Shown: positions 42,596-52,108 of the stretch, piece by piece
Layout of the letters: the number at the start of each line of letters is the position of its first letter
Numbering within the stretch: position 1 is the stretch's first letter
DNA from: Halopelagius fulvigenes
GTDB taxonomy: Archaea > Halobacteriota > Halobacteria > Halobacteriales > Haloferacaceae
Direction: 5' to 3'
NCBI RefSeq assembly: GCF_042662625.1
Contig: NZ_JBHSXH010000001.1
Location: 8,685 to 72,684 of the forward strand
Length of the DNA stretch: 64,000 nt
Notes under the pieces: generated by a model
The model's database searches: none
The model's input: only the letters and a program-made list of their open reading frames with translations
Told to the model about the DNA's origin: nothing
Position numbers and translations under genes: made by a program

Positions 42596-43575
42596 GAGAC
42601 CCGGACGTCACCGCCGGCGTCGTCGGCGTCGGGTCGATGGGGCAGAACCACGTGCAGGTGTACTCCGGACTCGCGAGCACCGACCTCGTGGGCGTGGCGG
42701 ACGCGGACGAGGAACGGGCGTGGTCCGTCGCGGAGGAGTACGGCACGTCGGCGCTCTCCCGAGCGGAACTGTTGGAACGCGCGGACGTGGTGTCCGTCGC
42801 CGTCCCGACGAAGTACCACGCGGAGATCGTCCGCGACTGCATCGAGGCCGGCGTGCACGTCCTCGTGGAGAAGCCGTTCGTGGATGACGTGGAGGTCGGG
42901 AGGGAACTCGCCGCCCTCGCCGACGAACGGGACGTGGTGCTGCAGGTGGGACACATCGAGCGGTTCAACCCCGCCGTCTCGGCGTTGTTCGACCTGCTGT
43001 CGGACATCGAACCCGTCGCCGTCACGGCGAACCGCCTCGGTCCGCCGGTGGAGGGTCGTCAGAGCGGCGACGACGTCGTGATGGACCTGATGATCCACGA
43101 CATCGACGTGCTGTTGGCGATGGCCGGGTCGGAGATAGAGTCGCTGTCGGCCACCGGAACGGAGGACAAACGGTACGCGACGGCCCAGATAGCGTTCGAG
43201 GACGGACTCGTCAGCACGCTCCGGGCGAGCCGAATCACGCAGCGGAAGATTCGGACGCTCGAAATCACGGCGGAGGACTGCCTCGTCAACATCGACTACA
43301 TCGACCAGTCGGTTCGCATCCACCGCCAGTCGCACCCCGAGTACAGGCGCGACGACGGCACCATCCGCTACCGACATGAGAGCGTCACCGAACGGCCGAT
43401 GGTGAACACGGGCGAACCGCTGAAGCGCGAACTCCAGTCGTTCGTTGAGGCGGTGAAACACGGCGAGGAACCCGTCGTCACCGCCGAAGACGGCATCCGC
43501 GCCATCGAAGTCGCACAGCGGATTCGAGACGAGGCGACCGGGAAGCGCCCCGAACAGATAGAGGCGCGGTGGTAG
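42592..43575 (+). CDS. Gfo/Idh/MocA family oxidoreductase (WbpB/WlbA-like)
   Basis: This 327-residue NAD-dependent oxidoreductase begins with a Rossmann fold (VGVGSMGQNHVQVYSGL, about 10-26) and has the family's EKPFVDD motif (about 95). C-terminal VMDLMIHDIDVL supplies active-site His/Asp residues. In the analogous bacterial pathway it oxidises C3 of UDP-GlcNAcA to the keto sugar. It overlaps the aminotransferase gene by 4 bp (ATGA). Substrate assignment is inference from the set of neighbours. Confidence 0.88.
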   Translation: MRDPDVTAGVVGVGSMGQNHVQVYSGLASTDLVGVADADEERAWSVAEEYGTSALSRAELLERADVVSVAVPTKYHAEIVRDCIEAGVHVLVEKPFVDDVEVGRELAALADERDVVLQVGHIERFNPAVSALFDLLSDIEPVAVTANRLGPPVEGRQSGDDVVMDLMIHDIDVLLAMAGSEIESLSATGTEDKRYATAQIAFEDGLVSTLRASRITQRKIRTLEITAEDCLVNIDYIDQSVRIHRQSHPEYRRDDGTIRYRHESVTERPMVNTGEPLKRELQSFVEAVKHGEEPVVTAEDGIRAIEVAQRIRDEATGKRPEQIEARW

Positions 43576-43576
43576 C

Positions 43577-44923
43577 GTGACGGGACTCTACGACGCCCCC
43601 CTCTCGGAGGCGGAACGGCGCGAGGCGTTCCTCGACGGGTCGGTTCCGGTCGCCGTCTACGGACTCGGGAAGATGGGACTCCCCCTCGCGGGCGTCTACG
43701 CGGAGACGACGGGCAACGTCGTCGGCGTGGACATCGACGAGGACGTCGTCGAGGGAATCAACCGCGGGGAGTGCCACGTGGACCGGGAACCCGGACTGGA
43801 CGAACTCGTCGCCGAACAGGTCGAACGCGGCCACCTCCGCGCGACGACGGCCATCGACGAGGCGGCGGCCGACGCCGCCCACCACGTCGTCATCGTCCCG
43901 ACGCCGTTGACGGACGACCGGACGCCGGACCTCTCGGCGTTGGAGGCGGTGGTCCGCGGCATTGGGGCGGGCATCGACCCCGGCGACACCGTCGTGGTGG
44001 AGTGCACCGTCCCGCCGGGGACGTGCGAGGAGATGGTCACCTCCCTCGTCCGCGAGGAGAGCGGCCTCGAACCCGGCGAGTACGGCGTCGCGTTCTGCCC
44101 GGAACGGACCTCCAGCGGACGAGCGCTGGAGGACATCCGCGGGTCGCACCCGAAAGTCGTCGGCGGCATCGACGACGAGAGCACCCGCGTGGCGGAGGTC
44201 GTCTACGGCGAGATAACCTCAAACGAGGTGCTCCCCGTCTCGGACGCGACGACGGCGGAGTCCGTCAAACTGTTCGAGGGGCTCTACCGTGACGTGAACA
44301 TCGCGCTGGCGAACGAACTGGCCCGCATCCGCGACGAACTCGACATCGACGTGAACGAGGCCATCGAGACGGCCAACACGCAACCGTTCTGCGACATCCA
44401 CGACCCCGGACCGGGCGTCGGCGGTCACTGCATCCCCTACTACCCGTACTTCGTCACCAGCCGGGTGGAGAGCGAGACGCCGCTCATCCACACCGCTCGG
44501 GAGGTCAACGACAGCATGCCCGAGTTCACGGTCCGGAAGGTCCGCGAGGAACTCGACGCGACCGGTCGGGACGCGTCCGACGCAACCGTCCTCGTGTTGG
44601 GTCTCACCTACCGTCCCGGCGTCGCTGAGACGGCGGCGACGCCCGCGAAACCCATCATCGAACGGCTCTCCGGCCTCGGCGCGAACGTCCTCGCTTCGGA
44701 CCCGATGCTCTCGGGGTCTGACTTCGAGGAGTTCGACGCGACGCCCGTCGAGAGCGACGAGGTGACGGGGACCGACCCCGACGCCGTCGTCCTCGTCACG
44801 CCCCACGAGGAGTTCCTGACGCTCGATTGGGACGCCTTCGACGACCTCGTGATAATCGACGGACGGGACGCCCTCGCCGGGACAGAGACGGGGCACAGAG
44901 TCTACACCATCGGAAGCGGATGA
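43577..44923 (+). CDS. Nucleotide-sugar 6-dehydrogenase (UDP-GlcNAc/ManNAc type)
   Basis: This 448-residue protein starts with GTG at 43577, one base after the previous stop. The N-terminal Rossmann domain is VAVYGLGKMGLPLAG (about 25-39), and LPVSDATTAESVKLFEGLYRDVNIALANELARI spans the middle domain. The catalytic cysteine lies in PGVGGHCIPYYPYF (about 280-293). C-terminal VLVLGLTYRPGVAET is the UDP-binding domain. It oxidises C6 of a UDP-N-acetylhexosamine to the uronic acid, the first step of the proposed route. Confidence 0.9.
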   Translation: MTGLYDAPLSEAERREAFLDGSVPVAVYGLGKMGLPLAGVYAETTGNVVGVDIDEDVVEGINRGECHVDREPGLDELVAEQVERGHLRATTAIDEAAADAAHHVVIVPTPLTDDRTPDLSALEAVVRGIGAGIDPGDTVVVECTVPPGTCEEMVTSLVREESGLEPGEYGVAFCPERTSSGRALEDIRGSHPKVVGGIDDESTRVAEVVYGEITSNEVLPVSDATTAESVKLFEGLYRDVNIALANELARIRDELDIDVNEAIETANTQPFCDIHDPGPGVGGHCIPYYPYFVTSRVESETPLIHTAREVNDSMPEFTVRKVREELDATGRDASDATVLVLGLTYRPGVAETAATPAKPIIERLSGLGANVLASDPMLSGSDFEEFDATPVESDEVTGTDPDAVVLVTPHEEFLTLDWDAFDDLVIIDGRDALAGTETGHRVYTIGSG

Positions 44924-44977
44924 CGCCGTCGGAGGAGACCCTCCGACGGAACTTCGACTGACGACGCGCCGCCGGCG

Positions 44978-46375
44978 TTACGCGCTGAACCGAATCCGTT
45001 CGATGGAGAGGTCCTTCGTGTTGATAGAGGAGTTCACCTTCAGTATCGGCTTTCCGGTCACCTTTATCGTCGTCCCGGTGACCGAACAGTTGTCCGAGTC
45101 GAAGAAGGAGAATCCCGTCCGCTTCCGTCCGCGCTGGACGACGCGACAGTTCTCGAAGGAGACGCCGTCGCGACTCTCGATGGAGACGGCGCGGCCGTTC
45201 GCGGCGGTGCCGGTGACCTCGACGTTCTTGAACGTCGAACCGGTGGGCGCGCCGGACCGTTGAAGCGGAAGCGCGTTGATGGCGGGGATGTCGTCCCTGT
45301 TCACCTCTATCTTCGTGTTCCGAACCGTCGCACGTCCCGCATCGGGGTGGAAGACGAGTGCGCCGAACCCCCTGCCGCCGTTCTTGCCGAACTTTATGTC
45401 GCAGTTCTCGACGACCTGTCCGTGCTTTCCCCTGAGGCGGATTCCCCGCACGTTCAGCGACCCCTCGGGGTACGGCGGTTCCTTGTCGGCGACGACGCGA
45501 GCGTTCTTGACCGTCGAGTTGGTCGAACCGATGCGGATGTTGGCGATGTTGTTGTTCTTGTACAGTCCGCCCTCGACGTGGACGGGGCCGTCTTTGCCCA
45601 CGAAGTTTGGTTCGTTTCGGCCGGGCGCGGAGGCGTAGAGTCCGTTGTTCGGGAACTGCCGGATGTCGCAGTCCCGCAGGACGAGTTCGCCCGAGTGGTC
45701 CTTCCCCACGTAGATTCCGATGGCGTTCCCGCCTTGGTGGCCGCCGTCCTTCGCGACGGCGTTCTCGACGACGCCGCGACTGGACCTGTCGAACTGCTCG
45801 AAGTGGAACGCCGCCGGGTTGCTCGGGAGGTCCTTGTCCGGCATCTTCCCCCGTATCGTGAGGTTCCGCGCGACGAAGTTCCCCTCCCCGCGGACGCGGA
45901 CGACGCCGCCGAACCCGTCCTTCGTGAAGTCGAAGTCGAACCCGTCCATGTAGAACCGCTTGACGTCGAGAAACTGGACGAGTTGGTTGTTTATCTCGTC
46001 CGACGGGGCGGCCGGAACGATGGTCGGCGTCGCTCCCTTCTTCGAGACGAGGCCGAGATTGTTGTAGCCGCTGACGCGGAGTTTCTTCAGCGTGTACTCG
46101 CCCTTGGGGAAGATGAGCAGCGTGTCGTCCCCCAGGAGTTCGTTCAACTCACCGTCGATGGGACCGTCGGCACTCGGATCGATTCCGGCGTCTATGACGT
46201 TCTTGACCGTACTGAACCGACTGCGGAACGAACTGGGGTTCTCGACGTCAGGTTCGACGCTGACCGGACTCTGCGGTCCCTCCGTCGTCCCGGTCTCCTG
46301 CTTTCCGCCGCATCCGGCCACAGCGACGCCGAGGGCGGACAGCCCGCCGTATTTCAGGAACTGGCGGCGGTTCAT
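44978..46375 (-). CDS. Tat-exported lipoprotein with right-handed beta-helix repeats
   Basis: This 465-residue protein starts MNRRQFLKYGGLSALGVAVAGCGG, a Tat signal (RRQFLK) combined with a lipobox VAGC, so lipid attachment at about Cys22 is expected. The mature part has repeats rich in Asn/Val/Gly (VRNTKIEVNRDD, VENCDIKFGKNGG, FKNVEVTGTAANG), characteristic of pectate-lyase-like/parallel beta-helix proteins. These bind or cleave polysaccharide. Located within the glycan region, it may process or bind the surface polymer. No catalytic residues are assigned. Confidence 0.8.
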   Translation of the reverse strand: MNRRQFLKYGGLSALGVAVAGCGGKQETGTTEGPQSPVSVEPDVENPSSFRSRFSTVKNVIDAGIDPSADGPIDGELNELLGDDTLLIFPKGEYTLKKLRVSGYNNLGLVSKKGATPTIVPAAPSDEINNQLVQFLDVKRFYMDGFDFDFTKDGFGGVVRVRGEGNFVARNLTIRGKMPDKDLPSNPAAFHFEQFDRSSRGVVENAVAKDGGHQGGNAIGIYVGKDHSGELVLRDCDIRQFPNNGLYASAPGRNEPNFVGKDGPVHVEGGLYKNNNIANIRIGSTNSTVKNARVVADKEPPYPEGSLNVRGIRLRGKHGQVVENCDIKFGKNGGRGFGALVFHPDAGRATVRNTKIEVNRDDIPAINALPLQRSGAPTGSTFKNVEVTGTAANGRAVSIESRDGVSFENCRVVQRGRKRTGFSFFDSDNCSVTGTTIKVTGKPILKVNSSINTKDLSIERIRFSA

Positions 46376-46629
46376 GCCGCGTCCTCCCCGTGCACAGAAC
46401 TCGTCTCGACGCCAGTACGTACCTGCGGCTCCAACATTGTCTGTACTCTCCCCTACGAGGCCAATCGTTATGACTCCTCTTCCGGTCGGAAAAACAAGAC
46501 GTTTCGGCGATTAGCTTCGGGTTTTTGACCATTCCGGCGAACGGCCCGCTCGCCGTCAGCTTCTCCGGACTGTCGCCGCACGGAAGGTGTTGTTCGACCG
46601 ACCGAAGCCGAATCTCGCGGCACAAAAGA

Positions 46630-46639
46630 CTATATATTT
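46630..46639 (+). promoter_or_regulatory. TATA box of the small gene at 46659
   Basis: CTATATATTT begins 29 nt before the ATG, an archetypal leaderless spacing. Confidence 0.6.
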
Positions 46640-46658
46640 CAGAACTCTAATAGTTCGT

Positions 46659-46886
46659 ATGACGTACGAGCCGGAGGACACCTCGAAGGGTGACGAGTAC
46701 CGCCACACCGACGGGACGCGCGAAGTCGTCTTCGCCCTGGCGGACGGGCGCATCCTGACGGTCAAAGAGTACCCGAACGGCGAGGCGTTCGACGACGGCG
46801 TGGCGGACGCGACGTACGTCGGCGTGGAGGACGACGTGGCCGACCTGCCCGACGCGTCGTCGTTCGCGGACGATACCGAGGAGTGA
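46659..46886 (+). CDS. Small conserved haloarchaeal protein, unknown function
   Basis: This 75-residue acidic protein (MTYEPEDTSKGDEYRHTDGTREVVFALADGRILTVKEYPN) is followed by an acidic stretch ending DDTEE. A TATA box at 46630-46639 directs a leaderless transcript exactly to this start, excluding the longer upstream frame. It probably forms a small beta-rich domain. It is convergent with the glycosyltransferase gene, 12 bp away. The family is not recognised. Confidence 0.75.
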   Translation: MTYEPEDTSKGDEYRHTDGTREVVFALADGRILTVKEYPNGEAFDDGVADATYVGVEDDVADLPDASSFADDTEE

Positions 46887-46898
46887 CAGCGCCGGCCG

Positions 46899-47855
46899 CT
46901 AGGCCTCCTCCTCGCGGTCGTAGCGCGAGTCGAGGTGGTCGTTGATGCGCTTGTCTGCCACCATCGCCACGAGGACGAACGCGGCGCTGAGCGCGAACCT
47001 GACGACGCCGCCGTTCGACTTACCGTCGCGTTCGACGGCGGAACGCGCGACGCTCGCGACTCCGGCGAGTCCGGCGAACAGGCTCAGTCCGTACAGCGCC
47101 GCCGGAGCGTAGACGCCCGCCGGGAGGTACTGGACGGTGATGCGCCACAGGAAGTTTCGGAACAGCATCCGCGAGACGTTCGGGATGTACGTCGAGTACC
47201 GGATGTGACTCTCCTCGTCCTCGTATATCCCGGGCACCGGCACGTCCACGACGCGCATCCCCGCGACGTTGAGTTTCACGAGCAGGTCGTTGCAGTAGCC
47301 GTAGAACTCGTACATCTCCTCTACGTCGACGGCTTCGAGAGCCCGCAGCGAGATGGCCGTGTAGCCGTTCTGTGGGTCGCCGATGCCCCAGTACCCGCTC
47401 GATATCTTCGTGAGGTACGTGAGGATGACATTGCCGACGAACCGGAACGTGGGCATATCCTCCCTGTCCTCGGCGTCCAGCAGTCGGTTCCCCTTCGCGT
47501 AGTCGGCGTCGCCCTCGATTATCGGTTCGATGACGGTGCTCAACTGGTCGGGGTCCATCTGCCCGTCCGCGCCCATCACCGTCGTCACGTCCATCTCGTC
47601 GTCTCTCGCCCGGAGATAGCCCGTCTTGATGGCACCCCCGACGCCGCGGTTCTCCTCGTGTCGAATCGGCACGACTCGCCCCTCGTCGTCCTCCTCGACG
47701 AACCGCCGAATCTCGTCCCACGTCCCGTCGGTGGAGTCGTCGTCGATGACGTACACCCTATCTACGAACGAGGGAACCGTCGCGAGAACGTCGTAGACGA
47801 ACGGTTCTTCGTTGTACGCTGGTACGACGACGCCAACTGCGTGTTCCTTGTACAT
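46899..47855 (-). CDS. Family 2 glycosyltransferase (dolichyl-phosphate sugar synthase-like) with C-terminal TM helices
   Basis: This 318-residue enzyme has a GT-A domain: VGVVVPAYNEEPFVYDVL (about 6-23), VYVIDDDSTDGTWDEI (about 33-48), and the metal-binding VMGADGQMDPDQLS (about 95-108). FAGLAGVASVARSAV and the following hydrophobic segment form C-terminal TM helices. This type loads sugar onto dolichol-phosphate or initiates glycan assembly. The start at 47855 was chosen because MYKEHAVG is the usual family start. An ATAACAAT box lies about 80 nt upstream. Confidence 0.85.
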   Translation of the reverse strand: MYKEHAVGVVVPAYNEEPFVYDVLATVPSFVDRVYVIDDDSTDGTWDEIRRFVEEDDEGRVVPIRHEENRGVGGAIKTGYLRARDDEMDVTTVMGADGQMDPDQLSTVIEPIIEGDADYAKGNRLLDAEDREDMPTFRFVGNVILTYLTKISSGYWGIGDPQNGYTAISLRALEAVDVEEMYEFYGYCNDLLVKLNVAGMRVVDVPVPGIYEDEESHIRYSTYIPNVSRMLFRNFLWRITVQYLPAGVYAPAALYGLSLFAGLAGVASVARSAVERDGKSNGGVVRFALSAAFVLVAMVADKRINDHLDSRYDREEEA

Positions 47856-47933
47856 TGTGGTGAAAGTACGCGCCGCGAACTGCGTCCGACCGCGGCGGTG
47901 TCCCATATACGGTCAGCGTACCCCTCCTCAGGG

Positions 47934-47943
47934 CATTGTTATT
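47934..47943 (-). promoter_or_regulatory. ATAACAA-type box upstream of the GT2 gene at 47855
   Basis: AATAACAATG on the minus strand matches the box upstream of other surface-glycan genes in this window. It lies about 80 nt upstream of the chosen start. Confidence 0.4.
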
Positions 47944-48049
47944 CTCTACATACAACCCGCGTCCGGGATTTCGGCGCATCGCTCCGTCGCTAACCTGGCG
48001 TTAACAGGGGTGAGAATACGACGTTCGGCGGCGAGGGTCGTTCGGGGAG

Positions 48050-49138
48050 TCAGGAACCGGAACCGGAGCCAGAACTGGAACTGGAACCGGAACCGGAACT
48101 ACCCCCGGTGACGTCCACGTACAGCCTGAGGTTCCGGTAGGCGTTCTCCGCCGTCGGGTTCGCCGGCGCGTCGCCGCGGTACAGCAGGTACGTCAGGCGG
48201 ACGTCGTCTCCGCTCATCGTCGGCGTCACCGAGTGGTTAAGGTACGCCGTCTCGCCGCTCTCGACGCTGGCGTTCAGACGCCGTAACTCCTCGCTCTCGA
48301 CCACCCGCGTATCGTTTCCGGTCCCGTTCGATTCGACGCGCTGTTCGAGGACGACGACGGTGTACTGCTGGGAGTGCTCCTCGCGGTTCTCCACCGCCGC
48401 GGTCAGTTGCGTCGGTTCGCCGACGGTGAGGTCCTTCGGGTAGTCGTTCGCGACGAGTTCTCCGGTCTCGTTCTCCGAGAGGATGTAGAACTCGGTGAAC
48501 GACTCCCCCTGCGGGGCCGGCGGCGCGGCGAGGGCGTACGCCGTCGTGGCGAGTGCGAGAAAGAGGCTCGCCACCACGACGACGTTCAGGGCCGTTCCGA
48601 CGGCGGAGTCGCCGCGGAACGACCACCCGCCCGCGCCGACTGACGGGACGGCGGGAGCGAATCGCTCCCGTCGGGGGACGGACGACCGGCGCGCGACGGC
48701 GATTATCGCGAACGCCAGCGTGAGCGCCGTCACCGCGACGAGAACCGGGATGCGCCGAACGCCGAACGGCGTGAAGTTCAACAGGAGGGCGGTCATCGGG
48801 ACGAGTATCACGCTGGCGAGAACCGAGAGGACGACCCTCGCCGGCGAGTCGAGTCCACGCGCCAACCGCGGAATCACCTCTTCGTCCGTCGTCTCCTCGT
48901 CCGTCGTCTCTTCGTCCGTCGTCTCCCGCACCGCGGCCTGCCTGACGTAGAGTGCGGATACGAAGGCGTACCCCGGCAAGAAGATGAGGAGCGGTAGTAC
49001 GAAGACGATCTGAATCAGGGACCCCGAGAAGAATGGGACGAAGACCATCGCGGCGGCGAGTAGCGTCGCCAGTACGACGACGACCAAGTCCCACGGGCGG
49101 CCAGCGCGCGACGTCTGCGACGTTCGCTTCTCTGCCAT
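48050..49138 (-). CDS. DUF1616 domain membrane protein
   Basis: This 362-residue protein has four to five TM helices (about 18-36, 42-65, 105-128, 133-155, 195-215) around the DUF1616 core (DLVVVVLATLLAAAMVF, VLPLLIFLPGYAFVSALY). An extracellular beta-rich domain follows (about 220-345), ending in Gly/Ser repeats. Family members occur with archaeal glycan and surface-layer genes; their role is unknown. A tandem ETTDE repeat (about 75-90) lies in the first loop. The start at 49138 has an ATAACAAAG box 24 nt upstream. Confidence 0.82.
   Translation of the reverse strand: MAEKRTSQTSRAGRPWDLVVVVLATLLAAAMVFVPFFSGSLIQIVFVLPLLIFLPGYAFVSALYVRQAAVRETTDEETTDEETTDEEVIPRLARGLDSPARVVLSVLASVILVPMTALLLNFTPFGVRRIPVLVAVTALTLAFAIIAVARRSSVPRRERFAPAVPSVGAGGWSFRGDSAVGTALNVVVVASLFLALATTAYALAAPPAPQGESFTEFYILSENETGELVANDYPKDLTVGEPTQLTAAVENREEHSQQYTVVVLEQRVESNGTGNDTRVVESEELRRLNASVESGETAYLNHSVTPTMSGDDVRLTYLLYRGDAPANPTAENAYRNLRLYVDVTGGSSGSGSSSSSGSGSGS
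48051..48108. repeat. GGAACC hexanucleotide tract at the DUF1616 3' end
   Basis: Tandem six-base units, mostly GGAACC, encode the C-terminal Gly-Ser tail of the DUF1616 protein. Confidence 0.7.
48885..48933. repeat. Tandem 15-bp repeats inside the DUF1616 gene
   Basis: Three near-identical 15-bp units, each TCGTCCGTCGTCTCC-like, encode the ETTDE repeat in a cytoplasmic or extracellular loop. Confidence 0.65.
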
Positions 49139-49162
49139 AGCACGGCGTGATGGGGGAGGAGG

Positions 49163-49172
49163 CTTTGTTATA
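49163..49172 (-). promoter_or_regulatory. TATAACAAAG promoter box of the DUF1616 gene
   Basis: TATAACAAAG on the minus strand ends 24 nt before ATG 49138, the same spacing as the boxes before the genes at 56599 and 58954. Confidence 0.6.
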
Positions 49173-49232
49173 CGACGCATAGCGCCGGACGTCGACGCCG
49201 TCGCGCCCGCGAAACCGCGTTCGAGGGGGGCG

Positions 49233-51164
49233 TCACCCCGTCGCGACCGAACACATCAGCACGTCGCCGTTGTCGTACAGCAGGTTCTGGTCCGACGGAC
49301 AGATCTCTCGGGCCGAGAAGTCGCGTATCACCACCGCGTCCCCTTCGCCCGTCGCGTACATCGACGCGCCGGAGGACTGGTACTCCCTGTAGACGGTGAC
49401 GCCCTGCGCGACGGGTTCACCCCTGTCGTTCAACTCTATCGGCACCGCCAAGTGTCCCCCGGCGCGCGTTATCATCGCTCGGTAGGGGTGGTCCGTGTAG
49501 ATGGGTGCGCTCGGCGACGGGTTCGTCGCCTGGATGGTGTTTATCGCCGCCAGTTCGGACTCCGTGTTCGAGTACCGGGGGGTGTAGTTGTCGAACACGG
49601 GGTCGTCTATCGTCGCCTTGTCCGCGACGAGCATCGCGCCCGGGAACACCAACGCGAACACCACGACGGCGGCGACGATGCCCCTCGACGGGAGATTCCG
49701 CGAGAGCGCGTACAGTCCGACCGTCCCGATGACGACCATCGGGACGTACATGAACGCTATCCAGCGTCCGGGGAGGAACGTCCGGATGCCGAACACCGGC
49801 AGGATGTACGCGAAGACCATCATCCCGACGGTGGCGACGATGAGCGTCACGCCCGACTCGCGCAGGCGGTTGCGGTTGAGGACGACCAGCGAGCCGAACA
49901 CCGTGAGGAAGAACAGGAGGAAGAAGCCGAGCTCGTTGATGTAGGGGATGTACGGCGCGAGCGGACCCTGCGCCCCGGCCGCGGCCGAACTGCTCCCGCC
50001 GGCGAGGTTGAGAAAGCCCGCGGAGCGAGCGAGCGTCACCTGCACGAGGACGAGCATCCGCGTGACGAACGACGTTCCGCTTATCGGCGTCAACATCCAG
50101 TTGACCGCGAGCGCGACGGTGTAGACGCCGACGACGCCGAGGAGTTTCTTCGGGTCCGTCGCGCGGACGCTCGACCACCCCGTCCGCGGCATCACGTCGA
50201 ACGCGAAGAGGAGCGTCGCCACCCCCGCGGACAGGAGGAGGACGAGCGTCACGAACGCAGACACCTGGTGGGTGAGGATGACGCCGATACCGAAGAACAG
50301 CACCGCCGCGTAGTCGCGCGCCGTCGCGTCGAGGTGGAAGACGCGGACCAACGCGTACACGACGCCGAGGAACAGCGCCAGACCGAGGCTGGTCGGGATG
50401 AGGTGCAGTCCCCACCGGACGATGTGGTCGCCGACGGCGAACAGTCCGACCGCGAACACCGCCCACCGCGGCGTGACGAAGAACCGCGCGATGCTGTAGA
50501 CGAGAAGGAAGAAGACGGACATGACCGTGCCGACGGTGAGGAACAGGGCCTGCCGCATCGAGACGCCGAGGAACTCGGTGGCGACGACGACGAGGAGGTG
50601 GTACAACGGCGCGGCGACGTACTTCACGTCCGAGATGGCCGACAGCGACCCCGCCCGGAGAATCGAGGCGGCGTACTCGCCGATGTGCGTCCAGCTGTCG
50701 ATGCCGATGAACCCCGGCGTGGTGTACAGTCCGACGAACCGGACGACAACGGCGAGCGCCGTTATCTCCGCGAGCAACAGCCACGGCCTGAACTCGGCTT
50801 CGTCGGTGAAGAGCGCCTGAAAGAGGATGAGCGAGGCGACGACGCCGCTCGAAAGGAGGAACAGGGGCGTCCGCGTCCCCGCCTGAAGCGCGATGAGGAG
50901 CAAGCCGGCGATGCCGACCGCGACCGCCGCGACGGAGAGTTTCGTGAACGCGACGCCGAGGCGCGGCAGCTCTGTCTCCTGCCTGTCGTACCACGCGATG
51001 AACAGGTAGAGCAGGCACGCCACGCCGAGGAGGACCGGAATCGTCGTGATGTATATCTGCGAGGAGTAGAACCGCAGGAAGAACAGGAGGAAGGCGAGTA
51101 TCAGTCCGACTGCCGCCGCGAGAACGTCGAGTTGGCGGCTCAGCAGGTCGTGGGTGTGCTTCAT
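49233..51164 (-). CDS. Polytopic membrane protein, GT-C glycosyltransferase-like
   Basis: This 643-residue protein has about 14 to 15 TM helices and a short soluble C-terminal domain (about 535-640). An acidic loop, PGFIGIDSWTHIGEYAASIL (about 168-187), contains an Asp in the position where GT-C enzymes keep a catalytic DD/ED motif. This suggests a dolichyl-phosphate-sugar-dependent transferase, but the motif is not diagnostic. It overlaps the glycosyltransferase gene upstream by four bases and is probably translated with it. It is unlike AglB (no WWDYG). Confidence 0.72.
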   Translation of the reverse strand: MKHTHDLLSRQLDVLAAAVGLILAFLLFFLRFYSSQIYITTIPVLLGVACLLYLFIAWYDRQETELPRLGVAFTKLSVAAVAVGIAGLLLIALQAGTRTPLFLLSSGVVASLILFQALFTDEAEFRPWLLLAEITALAVVVRFVGLYTTPGFIGIDSWTHIGEYAASILRAGSLSAISDVKYVAAPLYHLLVVVATEFLGVSMRQALFLTVGTVMSVFFLLVYSIARFFVTPRWAVFAVGLFAVGDHIVRWGLHLIPTSLGLALFLGVVYALVRVFHLDATARDYAAVLFFGIGVILTHQVSAFVTLVLLLSAGVATLLFAFDVMPRTGWSSVRATDPKKLLGVVGVYTVALAVNWMLTPISGTSFVTRMLVLVQVTLARSAGFLNLAGGSSSAAAGAQGPLAPYIPYINELGFFLLFFLTVFGSLVVLNRNRLRESGVTLIVATVGMMVFAYILPVFGIRTFLPGRWIAFMYVPMVVIGTVGLYALSRNLPSRGIVAAVVVFALVFPGAMLVADKATIDDPVFDNYTPRYSNTESELAAINTIQATNPSPSAPIYTDHPYRAMITRAGGHLAVPIELNDRGEPVAQGVTVYREYQSSGASMYATGEGDAVVIRDFSAREICPSDQNLLYDNGDVLMCSVATG

Positions 51165-52108
51165 GCGCTCACCCCCGCCCCCGCTCTCGGGGCGTCGAGA
51201 ACGCTCTCGTACACCGAGAGGATGTTCTCGCCCATCCGTTCGAGGCTGTACTCCTGTACGTACTCCCGCCCGTCGAACTCCTCGCCGCCGGCCGCCGCGT
51301 CGGCGACGCCGCGGGCCAACTCCTCGTCGTCGTCGCTGACGACGGCGCCCGGTATCTCGTCGGCGTACTCCGCGATGTCGCCCACGTCCGTCGTGACGAC
51401 GGGGCAGTTACAGGCGAGTGCCTCACGCACGGAGTTCGGCGACCCTTCCCACTTGGAGGTGAGAAGGAGGGCGTCGGCGGCGTTCATGTACGTCGGCATC
51501 CGGTCGTGCGGGACGCCCGAAATCGTCTGGAGTTCGATGTCCTCGCCGAGTCGCTCCTCGGCGCGTTCGACGACGCGCTTCGCCCGGGGGTAATCTTTCG
51601 CGTCGCGCGTCGTGTCGTACGGGAACAGCACGTGGTTCCCGTCGCGCGCCCACCCGAGTTCCTCGCGCGCCCGTCCCTTGGGCGCGGGCGAGAAGAGGTC
51701 CATGTCGATGCCGTGCGGGACGACGGTGCACTCGACGCCGAGTTCGTCGCGCATCTCCTCGGACATCACGATGACGGCGTCGGCCAACTGCGCGCACCAC
51801 TCGCTGAGCGCGCCGTACTGTCCCATCACGTCCGATCCCCAAAGCGAGAGGACGACCGGACGGGTCGGTTGGGCGAGGGCGGCGGGGGCGGTCAGCCCGT
51901 AGTTCGCGTGTACGATGTCGTAGTCGCCGTTCCACGCCTCTCGGAGCGTGTCGCGGTAGAACGAGGCGTACTGCCGGAGCGACCGGGTGCCCTCCGGCGG
52001 GCGCGGCACCGTCACCACGTCGCAGACGACGCCCTCGTCCTCCAACACGTCCACCTGCTGTTCGAAGAACGGCCTCCGCGTCGTGACGAGTTGCAACGTT
52101 CGTATCAT
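51161..52108 (-). CDS. Family 4 glycosyltransferase
   Basis: This 315-residue GT-B enzyme has the retaining GT4 motif EGSPNSVREALACNCPVVTTDVGD (about 225-248, the EX7E pair). The first half (IRTLQLVTTRRPFFEQQVDVLEDEG) is the acceptor domain and KGRAREELGWARDGNHVLFPYD lies near the donor site. It adds a hexose from a nucleotide donor to a lipid- or glycan-linked acceptor. It heads a two-gene unit with the membrane protein downstream. An ATAACAA-like box sits about 165 nt upstream. Confidence 0.88.
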   Translation of the reverse strand: MIRTLQLVTTRRPFFEQQVDVLEDEGVVCDVVTVPRPPEGTRSLRQYASFYRDTLREAWNGDYDIVHANYGLTAPAALAQPTRPVVLSLWGSDVMGQYGALSEWCAQLADAVIVMSEEMRDELGVECTVVPHGIDMDLFSPAPKGRAREELGWARDGNHVLFPYDTTRDAKDYPRAKRVVERAEERLGEDIELQTISGVPHDRMPTYMNAADALLLTSKWEGSPNSVREALACNCPVVTTDVGDIAEYADEIPGAVVSDDDEELARGVADAAAGGEEFDGREYVQEYSLERMGENILSVYESVLDAPRAGAGVSA

